From Pseudomonas typographi (lineage in GTDB: Bacteria; Pseudomonadota; Gammaproteobacteria; Pseudomonadales; Pseudomonadaceae), in contig NZ_JAAOCA010000002.1 of NCBI RefSeq assembly GCF_014694385.1, positions 1-64,000 on the forward strand: a DNA stretch of 64,000 nucleotides. The letters are read 5' to 3'. A program made the translations under genes and the position numbers. Shown in pieces: positions 50,059 to 60,742 of this stretch. Positions within the stretch are counted from its first letter, which is position 1. The number at the start of each line of letters is the position of its first letter. The notes beneath the pieces were generated by a model. That model saw only the letters and a program-made list of their open reading frames with translations, made no database searches and was not told the DNA's origin.

Positions 50059-51033
50059 TCACATCACTCCAGCACGTAGCAGGTCGTGCATGTTCAGTGC
50101 ACCCACGGGGTGGTCTTGGTCATCGACCACCACCAGTGCGCTGATTTTGTTGTCTTCCATGACCTTGAGGGCTTGCGCGGCGAGCAGGTGGGGGCGTGTG
50201 GTCTTGCCGTGCAGGGTCATAACGTCGTCTATACGCGCGGTATGGATGTCCACCGTGCGGTCCAGCGTGCGGCGCAGGTCGCCGTCGGTAAAGATGCCGG
50301 CCAGGCGCCCGTCTTCTTCGAGCACCACCGTCATGCCCAGGCCCTTGCGGGACATTTCCACCAACGCATCGCGCAGCAAGGTACCACGGCGTACCTGGGG
50401 CAGGTCTTGGCCACCGTGCATCACGTTCTCGACCTTCAATAGCAGCCGGCGGCCCAGGGCCCCGCCGGGGTGGGAAAAAGCGAAGTCTTCAGCGCTGAAG
50501 CCGCGGGCCTCGAGCAGCGCCACGGCGATCGCGTCGCCGAGGACGAGGGCCGCGGTGGTAGAAGAGGTTGGCGCCAGGTTGAGCGGGCAGGCTTCTTGCT
50601 GCAGGGGCGCGCCGAGGTTGACATCGGCAGCCTTGGCCAGCGGTGAATCGGGGTTGCCGGTGAGGCTGATCAGGCGAATACCCAAGCGCTTGAACAGCGG
50701 CACCAGGGTCAGTATTTCAGCCGAAGAGCCGGAATTGGACAGCGCCAGCACGATGTCCGCCGCGGTGATCATGCCCATATCCCCATGGCTGGCTTCTGCG
50801 GGGTGAACGAAGAAAGCCGGTGTGCCGGTGCTGGCCAAGGTCGCGGCGATCTTCTTACCCACATGCCCGGACTTGCCCATGCCCATCACCACCACCCGGC
50901 CAGCGCCAGCTAGAATCATCTCGCACGCGCGCACGAAATCGCCATCGATATGGGCCAGCAAGGCCTCTACGGCTTCGATTTCGAGGCGAATGGTGCGCTG
51001 CGCGGACTGGATCAGGGAACGGGACAGGCTCAT
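50059..51033 (-). CDS. kdsD: D-arabinose 5-phosphate isomerase KdsD
   Basis: The 324-residue enzyme has an SIS domain (GRVVVMGMGKSGHVGKKIAA, ALSNSGSSAEILTL) followed by two CBS domains (GMTVVLEEDGRLAGIFTDGD, ISALVVVDDQDHPVGALNMH). It makes arabinose 5-phosphate from ribulose 5-phosphate for Kdo synthesis. ATG 51033 was chosen over the one at 51051 because family proteins begin near MSLSRSLIQSAQRTI. It diverges from mlaF. Confidence 0.95.
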   Translation of the reverse strand: MSLSRSLIQSAQRTIRLEIEAVEALLAHIDGDFVRACEMILAGAGRVVVMGMGKSGHVGKKIAATLASTGTPAFFVHPAEASHGDMGMITAADIVLALSNSGSSAEILTLVPLFKRLGIRLISLTGNPDSPLAKAADVNLGAPLQQEACPLNLAPTSSTTAALVLGDAIAVALLEARGFSAEDFAFSHPGGALGRRLLLKVENVMHGGQDLPQVRRGTLLRDALVEMSRKGLGMTVVLEEDGRLAGIFTDGDLRRTLDRTVDIHTARIDDVMTLHGKTTRPHLLAAQALKVMEDNKISALVVVDDQDHPVGALNMHDLLRAGVM

Positions 51034-51279
51034 GGTGTATCGGTCAATCAAAGGGAAGGGCGGGGATTATAGGGGATATGCTGCTGTCTGATCATCACGT
51101 TTTGGAAAAGTCTCAGGGTGAACGGTTCGATGTGTAGTAGTAAGGGTGTGTTTCAAATCTGTGAGTGGGCCCCTTGTGTCCGCGGTGGTATAGTCCGCCG
51201 CTTATCAGCCCGCCGTAAGGTGTGCCCTTGCCGTGCGGCGGGCGTTCCCAATGGCGTGGCCGCTTCGCAAGGAGTTTGA

Positions 51280-52089
51280 ATGACAGCCGATAACGCCTAT
51301 GCGGTCGAGCTTAAGGGTGTAACCTTCAAGCGCGGTACGCGCAGCATCTTCGAAAACGTCGACATCCGCATTCCCCGCGGCAAGGTCACCGGGATCATGG
51401 GGCCTTCGGGGAGCGGCAAGACCACATTGCTTCGCCTGATGGGGGCTCAGTTGCGGCCCGCTGCCGGCGAGGTATGGGTCAATGGCCAGAACCTGCCACA
51501 GTTATCGCGCAGCGACCTGTTCGATGCGCGCAAGAATATGGGCGTGCTGTTTCAAAGCGGCGCCCTGTTCACCGACCTCGACGTGTTCGAGAATGTGGCG
51601 TTCCCGTTGCGAGTGCACACTGACCTGCCTGAGGAAATGGTCCGCGACATCGTGCTGATGAAGCTCCAGGCAGTGGGGTTGCGCGGGGCGATCGAGCTGA
51701 TGCCCGACGAACTCTCCGGTGGCATGAAGCGCCGCGTGGCGCTGGCCAGGGCCATTGCCATGGACCCGCAGATCCTGATGTACGACGAGCCCTTCGTTGG
51801 CCAGGACCCCATCGCCATGGGGGTGTTGGTGCGGCTGATCCGCCTGCTCAACGACGCGCTGGGCATCACCAGCATCGTGGTGTCCCACGACCTGGCCGAG
51901 ACGTCGAGCATCGCCGACTACGTGTACGTGGTCGGCGATGGGCAGGTACTGGGGCAGGGCGCGCCGGCCGAACTCAAAGACTCGGATAACCCGCGTATTC
52001 GCCAGTTCATGAAGGGGCAGCCCGACGGCCCGGTGCCTTTTCACTTTTCCGCCCCGCCGCTGGGCGCCGACTTTCTGGGGAAACGCTGA
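51280..52089 (+). CDS. mlaF: Phospholipid ABC transporter ATPase MlaF
   Basis: The 269-residue ATPase has Walker [12 protein letters not shown], signature [15 protein letters not shown], Walker [14 protein letters not shown] and H-loop VSHDLAE. With MlaE, MlaD and MlaB it forms the inner-membrane complex that keeps phospholipids out of the outer leaflet of the outer membrane. The start follows AAGGAG. It is the first gene of mlaFEDCB. Confidence 0.97.
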   Translation: MTADNAYAVELKGVTFKRGTRSIFENVDIRIPRGKVTGIMGPSGSGKTTLLRLMGAQLRPAAGEVWVNGQNLPQLSRSDLFDARKNMGVLFQSGALFTDLDVFENVAFPLRVHTDLPEEMVRDIVLMKLQAVGLRGAIELMPDELSGGMKRRVALARAIAMDPQILMYDEPFVGQDPIAMGVLVRLIRLLNDALGITSIVVSHDLAETSSIADYVYVVGDGQVLGQGAPAELKDSDNPRIRQFMKGQPDGPVPFHFSAPPLGADFLGKR

Positions 52090-52886
52090 TGCGCCGCAAA
52101 ACACTGATCGGGCGGGTTCGTCTCGTGGGGCGCGCGGCCATCGATGTGGTCCAGGTGCTGGGGCGCTCGAGCCTGTTCCTGCTGCATGCGCTGTTCGGCC
52201 GCGGCGGCATCGCCGGGGGTTTTCAACTGCTGGTTCAGCAATTGTATTCGGTGGGCGTGCTGTCGTTGCCGATCATCATCGTTTCTGGCGTGTTCATCGG
52301 CGGCGTGCTGGCCCTGCAGGGGTTCAGTATTCTGACCCAGTATGGTTCGGAGCAGGCCGTGGGGCAGATGGTCGCCCTGACCCTGCTGCGGGAACTCGGC
52401 CCGGTGGTGACCGGCCTGCTGTTCGCCGGGCGCGCAGGCTCTGCCTTGACCGCCGAGATCGGCAACATGAAGTCTACCGAGCAGCTGTCGAGCCTGGAAA
52501 TGATCGGCGTCGACCCCCTCAAGTACATCGCCGCCCCGCGCTTGTGGGCCGGGTTCATTTCCCTGCCGCTGCTAGCGCTGATGTTCAGTGTGGTCGGGGT
52601 CTGGGGAGGCTCCTGGGTAGCGGTCGACTGGCTCGGCGTCTACGAGGGGTCGTTCTGGTCGAACATGCAGAACAGCGTGAGTTTTACCGATGACGTGCTC
52701 AACGGCTTGATCAAAAGTGTGGTGTTCGCCTTCGTGGTCACGTGGATCGCCGTGTTCCAAGGGTACGACTGTGACCCCACCTCGGAGGGTATCAGCCGCG
52801 CCACCACCAGGACCGTTGTCTACGCCTCGCTGGCGGTACTGGGGTTGGATTTCATTATGACCGCCTTGATGTTTGGAGATTTCTGA
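52089..52886 (+). CDS. mlaE: Phospholipid ABC transporter permease MlaE
   Basis: The 265-residue permease has about five hydrophobic spans and the MlaE/TGD1 pattern [40 protein letters not shown] and [20 protein letters not shown]. It is the dimeric membrane core of the Mla complex. Start and stop each overlap neighbours by one base, so translation is coupled to mlaF and mlaD. Confidence 0.96.
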   Translation: MRRKTLIGRVRLVGRAAIDVVQVLGRSSLFLLHALFGRGGIAGGFQLLVQQLYSVGVLSLPIIIVSGVFIGGVLALQGFSILTQYGSEQAVGQMVALTLLRELGPVVTGLLFAGRAGSALTAEIGNMKSTEQLSSLEMIGVDPLKYIAAPRLWAGFISLPLLALMFSVVGVWGGSWVAVDWLGVYEGSFWSNMQNSVSFTDDVLNGLIKSVVFAFVVTWIAVFQGYDCDPTSEGISRATTRTVVYASLAVLGLDFIMTALMFGDF

Positions 52887-53353
52887 TGCAAAACCGCACC
52901 TTGGAAGTGGGTGTCGGCCTGTTTGTGCTGGCCGGGATTCTGGCGCTGGTGTTGCTGGCGCTGCGCGTCAGTGGCCTATCCCCTGCGTCGCACCATGACA
53001 CCTATAAACTTTATGCGAATTTCGACAATATCGCCGGTTTGACTGTCAGAGCCAAGGTGACCTTGGCCGGTGTGACCATCGGTAAGGTCGCGGCGATCGA
53101 TCTGGACCGGGATTCGTTCACCGGTCGGGTAACGATGGAAGTCGACAAGCACGTCGACAACCTGCCCACCGACTCCACCGCTTCGATCCTGACCGCAGGC
53201 TTGCTGGGCGAGAAGTACATCGGTATCAGCGTGGGCGGCGACAGCGCCCTGCTGAAAGACGGCGGGACCATCCATGACACCCAATCCTCGCTGGTACTGG
53301 AAGACCTGATCGGCAAATTCTTGCTCAACAGTGTGGGCAAAGACGCTAAATAA
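52886..53353 (+). CDS. mlaD: MCE-domain lipid-binding protein MlaD
   Basis: The 155-residue protein has one N-terminal span (VGVGLFVLAGILALVLLALR) and a single MCE domain (YKLYANFDNIAGLTVRAKVT, SILTAGLLGEKYIGISVGGD). MlaD hexamers form a periplasmic ring with a hydrophobic pore for phospholipids. It overlaps mlaE by one base and ends 12 bases before mlaC. Confidence 0.96.
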   Translation: MQNRTLEVGVGLFVLAGILALVLLALRVSGLSPASHHDTYKLYANFDNIAGLTVRAKVTLAGVTIGKVAAIDLDRDSFTGRVTMEVDKHVDNLPTDSTASILTAGLLGEKYIGISVGGDSALLKDGGTIHDTQSSLVLEDLIGKFLLNSVGKDAK

Positions 53354-53365
53354 GGAGTGATGCAC

Positions 53366-54007
53366 ATGATGTCGACGTTGCGAAGTGCCTTTCTAGCCTT
53401 GCTGGCGGCCTTGCCGCTGCTGGCGATGGCTGCACCGGGAGGGACTGCCCACGACGTGGTGCAGAAAACCACAGACGAGTTGCTTGCCGACCTGAGCGCC
53501 AACCGTGAGCAATATCGCAGCAACCCCAATGCGTTTTACGATGCCTTGAACCGCATCGTGGGCCCGGTGGTCGATGCCGATGGCATATCCCGCAGCATCA
53601 TGACCGTAAAGTATTCCCGCGAGGCCACACCTGAGCAAATGACGCGCTTCCAGAACACCTTCAAGCGCAGCCTGATGGAGTTCTACGGTAAGGCGCTGCT
53701 GGAGTACAACAACCAGGGCATCACGGTTGACCCGCCCAAGGACGAAAGCGGCGACCGCGCCGCCGTAAGCATGCAGGTCAAGGGGACCAACGGGGCGGTG
53801 TATCCGGTGTCGTACACGCTCGTGCGGATCAACGGCGAGTGGAAGGTACGCAACGTAACCGTCAATGGCATCAACCTCGGCAAGCTGTTCCGCGACCAGT
53901 TCGCCGACGCCATGCAGCGCAACGACAACGACCTGGACAAAACCATTGACGGTTGGGCCGGCGAGGTCGCCAAGGCCAAGCAGGAAACCGAAAAGGATGC
54001 CCAGTGA
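53366..54007 (+). CDS. mlaC: Periplasmic phospholipid-binding protein MlaC
   Basis: The 213-residue protein has a signal peptide (MMSTLRSAFLALLAALPLLA) and an MlaC/Ttg2D body (RSNPNAFYDALNRIVGPVVD, YPVSYTLVRINGEWKVRNVT). It shuttles phospholipids between the outer-membrane MlaA complex and MlaFEDB. Several start codons cluster here; ATG 53366 lies eight bases after GGAG and was preferred over those at 53360 and 53369. Confidence 0.94.
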   Translation: MMSTLRSAFLALLAALPLLAMAAPGGTAHDVVQKTTDELLADLSANREQYRSNPNAFYDALNRIVGPVVDADGISRSIMTVKYSREATPEQMTRFQNTFKRSLMEFYGKALLEYNNQGITVDPPKDESGDRAAVSMQVKGTNGAVYPVSYTLVRINGEWKVRNVTVNGINLGKLFRDQFADAMQRNDNDLDKTIDGWAGEVAKAKQETEKDAQ

Positions 54008-54306
54008 TGCTCGCCAGCGTCGAGAAGACCGGCAGCGGGCTAGCCCTGGCCGGGGTGCTCGACTACCGTACCGGCGCCCACTTGCGCGAACAGGGCCGGC
54101 AATTGCTGGCCAGTTGTGAGCAGGCGGTGGTGGTGGTCGACTGCTCCGCAGTGGAAAAAGCCAGCAGCGTGGGGGTTTCGCTACTGCTGGCGTTTACCCG
54201 CGATGCGCAAGCGGTTGGCAAACAATTGAAAGTGCAGGCGATGCCGACGGATATTCAACAAATCGCCGACGTGTGCGGCATCGTCGAGCTTTTCGAAACG
54301 GTGTGA
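54007..54306 (+). CDS. mlaB: STAS-domain protein MlaB
   Basis: The 99-residue protein is a single STAS domain: GVLDYRTGAHLREQGRQLLA, then VVVDCSAVEKASSVGVSLLL with the usual Ser-containing loop, and IADVCGIVELFE at the end. MlaB binds MlaF and is needed for stability and activity of the complex. The ATG overlaps the mlaC stop (TGATG). Confidence 0.93.
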   Translation: MLASVEKTGSGLALAGVLDYRTGAHLREQGRQLLASCEQAVVVVDCSAVEKASSVGVSLLLAFTRDAQAVGKQLKVQAMPTDIQQIADVCGIVELFETV

Positions 54307-54312
54307 TGCGGG

Positions 54313-54362
54313 CCCTGCGTCTGCCCCTTGCGCGCAGGGTTCGCAGCCGGCGGGCTTTTTTT
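54313..54362 (+). terminator. Terminator of the mla operon
   Basis: CCCTGCG (54313-54319) pairs with CGCAGGG (54333-54339), and a GC-rich stretch is followed by a run of seven T near 54356-54362. Stem and T run are separated by 15 bases, so an alternative longer fold may be the active form. It lies just after the mlaB stop. Confidence 0.5.
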
Positions 54363-54369
54363 GTATGAT
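54340..54369 (+). promoter_or_regulatory. Candidate promoter for ibaG-murA
   Basis: TTCGCA (54340-54345) and TATGAT (54364-54369) give a -35/-10 pair with an 18-base spacer, 40 bases before the ibaG start. It overlaps the mla terminator region. Predicted by eye. Confidence 0.4.
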
Positions 54370-54408
54370 GGCCGGCCCGTGCGCGCAGGGCGCCGATTGA
54401 GGTTGAAC

Positions 54409-55936
<1,528 letters not shown>

Positions 55937-55994
55937 GGCAGGTTTAAGCCGGGCCTGCGCCCGGCCCATTATTGAGAAGGGTTTCGCTTTTCCC

Positions 55995-56630
55995 ATGCTG
56001 ACCATCGCGTTGTCCAAGGGCCGCATTCTCGACGACACCCTGCCGCTGCTGGCAGCCGCGGGTATCGTCCCAACCGAGAATCCGGAAAAGAGCCGCAAGC
56101 TGATCATCCCGACCACCCAGGAGGATGTACGCCTACTGATCGTGCGTGCCACCGATGTGCCGACCTATGTCGAGCATGGTGCAGCCGACCTCGGCGTAGC
56201 GGGTAAGGACGTGCTCCTGGAGTACGGCGGCCAGGGCCTGTATGAGCCGCTAGACTTGAACATCGCCCGCTGCAAACTGATGACTGCGGGCGCGGTGGGT
56301 GCCGCGGAGCCCAAGGGGCGTCTGCGGGTAGCCACCAAGTTCGTGAATGTAGCCAAGCGTTACTATGCCGAGCAAGGCCGGCAAGTCGACATCATCAAGC
56401 TCTATGGCTCCATGGAGCTGGCACCCTTGGTGGGCCTGGCCGACAAGATCATCGACGTGGTCGACACCGGCAACACCTTGCGGGCCAACGGCCTGGAACC
56501 ACAGGAGTTGATCGCCGAGATCAGCTCGCGCCTAGTGGTGAACAAAGCATCGATGAAAATGCAGCACGCTCGCATCCAGGCGCTGATCGACACGCTGCGC
56601 CTTGCGGTTGCGGCGCGACACCGAGATTAA
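55995..56630 (+). CDS. hisG: ATP phosphoribosyltransferase, short form
   Basis: The 211-residue enzyme catalyses the first step of histidine synthesis. It is the short HisG, ending after the catalytic domains ([48 protein letters not shown]) with no C-terminal histidine-binding domain. Short HisG works only with the regulatory subunit HisZ, which is not in this window. ATG 55995 fits; the frame open to 55869 overlaps murA. Confidence 0.96.
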   Translation: MLTIALSKGRILDDTLPLLAAAGIVPTENPEKSRKLIIPTTQEDVRLLIVRATDVPTYVEHGAADLGVAGKDVLLEYGGQGLYEPLDLNIARCKLMTAGAVGAAEPKGRLRVATKFVNVAKRYYAEQGRQVDIIKLYGSMELAPLVGLADKIIDVVDTGNTLRANGLEPQELIAEISSRLVVNKASMKMQHARIQALIDTLRLAVAARHRD

Positions 56631-56778
56631 CCCCTCTCTTGTGCGGCACTCGCCGCGCAGGCCGCGCACCTCCAGGTTGCGTGCCCCGGGCTACGCGCCC
56701 CGGGCAAAATTCGCCGCCGTGGGCGCGTGGTCCTGTTAGATTAGATTCCCCGTGCAACTGCCAGACTAGAGGCTAGCC

Positions 56779-58098
56779 ATGACCGCTCCAACCGCCATTC
56801 GCCGACTCGATGCCCTTGATGCGGATTTCGCCCGACATCTGGACCGTCTGCTGAGCTGGGAAAGCGTGTCCGACGGGGCGGTTAACCAGCGCGTGCTGGA
56901 TATCATCCAGGCGGTGCGTGAGCGTGGCGATGCGGCCCTGGTGGAGTTCACTCAGCGCTTTGACGGCGTGCAGGCTGCCAGCATGGCTGAGCTGATCTTG
57001 CCGCGTGCGCGCTTGGAGCAGGCGCTCGAGCGCATTACCCCAGCCCAGCGCGAGGCGCTTGAAACCGCCGCGCGGCGGGTACGCAGCTACCACGAGAAAC
57101 AAAAGCAGGAATCCTGGAGTTATACCGAAGCCGACGGCACCGTACTGGGGCAAAAGGTGACGCCACTGGATCGCGCCGGCCTGTACGTACCTGGCGGTAA
57201 GGCTTCTTACCCTTCTTCGGTATTGATGAATGCCATTCCGGCCAAAGTGGCCGGCGTCACCGAAGTGGTGATGGTCGTGCCGACGCCACGCGGTGAGGTC
57301 AACGAGTTGGTGTTGGCCGCGGCCTGCATCGCCGGTGTAGACCGGGTGTTCACCATCGGTGGCGCCCAAGCCGTGGCTGCCCTGGCCTATGGCACGGAAA
57401 GCGTGCCGCAGGTCGATAAGGTAGTGGGCCCGGGTAACATTTATGTGGCCACTGCCAAGCGCCATGTGTTTGGCCAGGTGGGCATCGACATGATCGCTGG
57501 GCCATCGGAAATTCTCGTGGTATGCGATGGTGGCACCGACCCGGACTGGATTGCGATGGACCTTTTCTCCCAAGCCGAGCACGACGAAGACGCCCAAGCG
57601 ATCCTGGTCAGCCCCGACGCTGCGTTCCTTGAGCGTGTGGCGGCGAGCATCGATAAACTGTTACCGACCATGGAGCGGGCTGCGATCATCCGCACATCGC
57701 TTGAGGGGCGCGGCGCGTTGATCAAGGTGCGGGACATGGCCCAAGCCATCGACGTGGCCAACCGTATCGCGCCGGAGCACTTGGAGCTGTCGGTGGCGGA
57801 CCCGCAGGCATGGTTGCCGAGTATTCGCCACGCGGGTGCGATCTTCATGGGCCGGCATACCAGTGAAGCGTTGGGCGATTACTGCGCCGGCCCCAACCAC
57901 GTCCTGCCCACCTCGGGCACCGCGCGGTTTTCCTCGCCGCTGGGGGTATACGACTTCCAGAAACGTTCGTCGATCATCTACTGCTCCGAAGCAGGGGCGT
58001 CGGAGTTGGGTAAAACCGCCTCGGTGCTGGCCCGTGGCGAATCGCTCAGTGCCCATGCCCGCAGTGCCGAATTCCGCATCCTGGAACAGGGGGAGTAA
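56779..58098 (+). CDS. hisD: Histidinol dehydrogenase
   Basis: The 439-residue zinc enzyme performs the last two oxidations of histidine synthesis. Marks are [35 protein letters not shown], the [13 protein letters not shown] region and the metal and base residues in [10 protein letters not shown] and [19 protein letters not shown]. The 148-base space after hisG includes a short GC-rich palindrome but no clear terminator. hisC follows after three bases. Confidence 0.96.
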   Translation: MTAPTAIRRLDALDADFARHLDRLLSWESVSDGAVNQRVLDIIQAVRERGDAALVEFTQRFDGVQAASMAELILPRARLEQALERITPAQREALETAARRVRSYHEKQKQESWSYTEADGTVLGQKVTPLDRAGLYVPGGKASYPSSVLMNAIPAKVAGVTEVVMVVPTPRGEVNELVLAAACIAGVDRVFTIGGAQAVAALAYGTESVPQVDKVVGPGNIYVATAKRHVFGQVGIDMIAGPSEILVVCDGGTDPDWIAMDLFSQAEHDEDAQAILVSPDAAFLERVAASIDKLLPTMERAAIIRTSLEGRGALIKVRDMAQAIDVANRIAPEHLELSVADPQAWLPSIRHAGAIFMGRHTSEALGDYCAGPNHVLPTSGTARFSSPLGVYDFQKRSSIIYCSEAGASELGKTASVLARGESLSAHARSAEFRILEQGE

Positions 58099-58101
58099 GC
58101 C

Positions 58102-59145
58102 ATGAGCAAATTCTGGAGCCCCCTGGTGCAGCGTTTGGTGCCTTACGTGCCAGGCGAACAGCCCAAGATCAATAACTTGGTCAAACTGAATACCAACGAA
58201 AACCCCTATGGGCCCTCACCCCTTGCGCTGGAGGCCATGCGTGCACAGGTCAGCGACGACCTACGCCTGTATCCAGACCCGAACAGTGACGTGCTCAAAC
58301 ACGCTGTGGCCGATTATTACGGTGTGCGCACCGCACAGGTATTCATCGGCAATGGATCAGATGAGGTGTTGGCGCACATTTTTCACGCCCTGTTCCAGCA
58401 TGATGCACCGCTACTGTTCCCCGACATCAGCTACAGCTTCTACCCGGTATATTGCGGGCTCTATGGCATCGCGTACCAACCGGTACCACTGAATGAGCAG
58501 TTCCAGATCCGCGTAGAAGATTATGCCCGGCCCAATGCCGGGATTATCTTCCCCAACCCCAATGCGCCCACCGGCTGCTTGTTGCCGCTCGAAGCCGTGG
58601 AGCGCATCGTCGTACAGAGCCCAGACTCGGTGGTGGTCGTTGATGAGGCGTACATCGACTTTGGCGGCGACACGGCCATTGCCCTGATTGACCGTTACCC
58701 TAATGTGCTGGTGACCCAAACGCTGTCCAAGTCGCGGTCGCTGGCCGGGCTGCGAGTAGGCTTGGCAGTGGGCCACCCGGCGCTGATCGAGGCGCTGGAG
58801 CGGGTGAAGAACAGCTTTAACTCCTACCCGGTCGACCGGATTGCCATTGCCGGTGCCGCCGCCGCATTCAACGACCGCGCCTGGTTCGACCAAACCCGCC
58901 AGGCGGTTATCGATAGCCGTGAACAATTGGTGGCGCAACTGCGCGAGCAGGGGTTCGAGGTGCTGCCTTCGGCGGCGAACTTCGTATTTGCCCGCCACCC
59001 CACGCGGGATGCGGCGCAGTTGGCGGCCAGGCTGCGCGAGCAGGGTGTGATCGTGCGGCACTTCACGCAGGCCCGAATTGCGCAGTTCTTGCGCATCACG
59101 GTGGGTACGCCCCAGCAGAACCAAGCGCTGATCGCCGCGCTTTAG
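58102..59145 (+). CDS. hisC: Histidinol-phosphate aminotransferase
   Basis: The 347-residue fold-type I PLP enzyme has [18 protein letters not shown] at the substrate side, [29 protein letters not shown] with the PLP-binding Asp and Tyr, and the Schiff-base Lys in [20 protein letters not shown]. It converts imidazole acetol phosphate to histidinol phosphate. The gene ends the conserved mla-murA-his block. Confidence 0.95.
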   Translation: MSKFWSPLVQRLVPYVPGEQPKINNLVKLNTNENPYGPSPLALEAMRAQVSDDLRLYPDPNSDVLKHAVADYYGVRTAQVFIGNGSDEVLAHIFHALFQHDAPLLFPDISYSFYPVYCGLYGIAYQPVPLNEQFQIRVEDYARPNAGIIFPNPNAPTGCLLPLEAVERIVVQSPDSVVVVDEAYIDFGGDTAIALIDRYPNVLVTQTLSKSRSLAGLRVGLAVGHPALIEALERVKNSFNSYPVDRIAIAGAAAAFNDRAWFDQTRQAVIDSREQLVAQLREQGFEVLPSAANFVFARHPTRDAAQLAARLREQGVIVRHFTQARIAQFLRITVGTPQQNQALIAAL

Positions 59146-59638
59146 CAACGCCCCCTGTTTTATTCAACGATGACCCGGGTACCGCGGTTCGCGGGTGCGC
59201 ACCGAAACTGAATATGTATTATTTATCAGTGAGTTGGGCGCGTACATCATAGGTGCCGGTTCTTCTGCCACACCCCGTGGTCGGAAATCGCCGGGTTATT
59301 GACCTGGGCAGCGCGCGCGCCAGCCAACACCTGCGCGGGTGCTCAGCCACTAGCCAATCGGACAGCAGTGCAATGGGATGCCCGGCCAAGCGGGCGTCCC
59401 GGCCAGCTTTGCTGGTTCAGGCCTAAGGGGCTGCGTATCGGCAGTGGTTGGCTTCGTCCGTGGTATCGAGGAAGTGCCGGGGCGCAATACAGAGCGCGGT
59501 AAGTCGTGAATTCGGTATCGTGGCATGTCCACTGCACGCGCGCCTGAGCATGTACCTGCAGCGCGTTTCAGCGCGTGCGTGAACCGCGCCTGTTAGCGCC
59601 ACGGCGCATTCCGGTTCACCGTCGACGAACTGGGGAAA
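59146..59638. other. Non-coding stretch between hisC and the LysR gene
   Basis: This 493-base stretch has no open frame that I can recognise. It contains a strong hairpin, GGGATGCCCG (59375-59384) with CGGGCGTCCC (59391-59400), pairing at all ten positions with one G-U, and a second structure next to the LysR gene. Neither end carries target-site duplications or transposase remnants that I can see. It marks one border of the accessory LysR-MFS insert. Confidence 0.6.
59579..59619 (-). terminator. Stem-loop downstream of the LysR gene
   Basis: GTGAACC (59579-59585) pairs with GGTTCAC (59613-59619), with an inner GCGCC (59586-59590) to GGCGC (59603-59607) stem, beginning 20 bases after the LysR stop. 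No T run follows on the minus strand, so termination is only probable. Confidence 0.5.
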
Positions 59639-60619
59639 TCATTCCGCCGGTCGTGTCAACGCGGCCAATGCATCACGGTCTTCCGGCAAATAGGCAAGGT
59701 CCCCCAATAGATCATCGGCCGCACGACCAAAGCGATCAGTTAAAAAATCCAGAAGCACGCGCACGCGGGGCATTGTGTATCGATTCCTGTGAAGGATGGC
59801 ATATACCCCCACCTCGCTCATGATGAAATCAGGCAACAGTACTTTTAGGGTGCCAGCACGAATATCGTCAGCAGCATCCCAGATGGTTTTGCGTGCAATG
59901 CCATGGCCGGCTAGTGCCCACGCGCGTGCAAGCGCCCCATCATTGGTTTCCCACGCGCGATCCATCGGCACGGTATGGCTCCAGCGCTGCGCTCCCTTAG
60001 AAAAGTAAAAATCATTCAATGGGCCTGCTGCAGTAACCAGGACGATGAATCGATGATTGACGAGATCCGCCGGAGTTTGAGGGGTGCCGTATCGTGCCAG
60101 ATACGCGGGCGATGCACACAACACACGCCAATTGGGCGCCATGCGTCGCGCGACCATGGCACTACTCCCCGGTAATCCAAACCGTATTGCAATATCGATA
60201 TCGTCCTGCAGTAAATTCGACAGTGAGTCCGTCAATGTCAGCGCCATCGTTAATTCTGGATGGGCACCGCTGAACTCTTCGATCCATTGGTTAAGCAGGT
60301 TGCGACCGAAGTCGGCAGACGCCGAAATCCGCACTTTGCCGCGCACCGCAGTTTGCCCGGCCTGTAGTACCGCTTCCGCATCGTCAATAGCCTGTAGCGC
60401 GATCCAGCAATGCTGCAAATACAGTCGCCCTTCCTCAGTCAGCCGTAGTTGCCTGGTGGTTCGATCAAACAACTTTGTGTGCAGTGCCGATTCGAGCTTG
60501 GATAGCCGTGCGCTGGCGGCAGCGGGCGAAAACCCGAGCTTGCGCCCAGCAGCAGACAGGCTACCGAGCGCAGCAGATTCCACGAATAAACGCATATCGC
60601 CAAGCCGATCAGTTGCCAT
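59639..60619 (-). CDS. LysR-family transcriptional regulator
   Basis: The 326-residue protein has an N-terminal winged helix (residues 1-65: DMRLFVESAALGSLSAAGRK, FSPAAASARLSKLESALHTK, TTRQLRLTEEGRLYLQH) and a CrgA-like periplasmic-binding-type effector domain (VRGKVRISASADFGRNLLNQ, DIAIRFGLPGSSAMVARRM). It diverges from an MFS exporter with a 115-base AT-rich space between, the classic layout in which the LysR protein activates its neighbour. Ligand unknown. Third codon positions look more AT-rich than in the flanking core genes, by eye. Confidence 0.9.
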   Translation of the reverse strand: MATDRLGDMRLFVESAALGSLSAAGRKLGFSPAAASARLSKLESALHTKLFDRTTRQLRLTEEGRLYLQHCWIALQAIDDAEAVLQAGQTAVRGKVRISASADFGRNLLNQWIEEFSGAHPELTMALTLTDSLSNLLQDDIDIAIRFGLPGSSAMVARRMAPNWRVLCASPAYLARYGTPQTPADLVNHRFIVLVTAAGPLNDFYFSKGAQRWSHTVPMDRAWETNDGALARAWALAGHGIARKTIWDAADDIRAGTLKVLLPDFIMSEVGVYAILHRNRYTMPRVRVLLDFLTDRFGRAADDLLGDLAYLPEDRDALAALTRPAE

Positions 60620-60715
60620 TCTTCACTTATATTTGAGAGTTATTCAATAGCGTGATCAATTATCAAAAATAGATTAACCAGGTATGTTGCTGCCTGCAAC
60701 CTACGGAGGCCCTCA

Positions 60716-60742
60716 ATGAGGGGCAGGCAAAAGCATGAATAA
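60716..60742 (+). CDS. Eight-codon leader ORF overlapping the MFS gene start
   Basis: ATG 60716 has GGAGG six bases upstream and encodes MRGRQKHE, stopping at 60742, eight bases inside the MFS gene, in another frame. It has a better ribosome site than the MFS gene itself. The start MRGR contains an Arg-X-Arg pattern like that in macrolide-sensing leader peptides (MRLR). It may couple or attenuate translation of the exporter. Seen in sequence; function is speculative. Confidence 0.4.
   Translation: MRGRQKHE

Noticed and set aside
59299..59502. Short plus-strand open frame in the hisC-LysR gap
   Set aside because: No ribosome site, no recognisable sequence and a hairpin in its middle; treated as non-coding.
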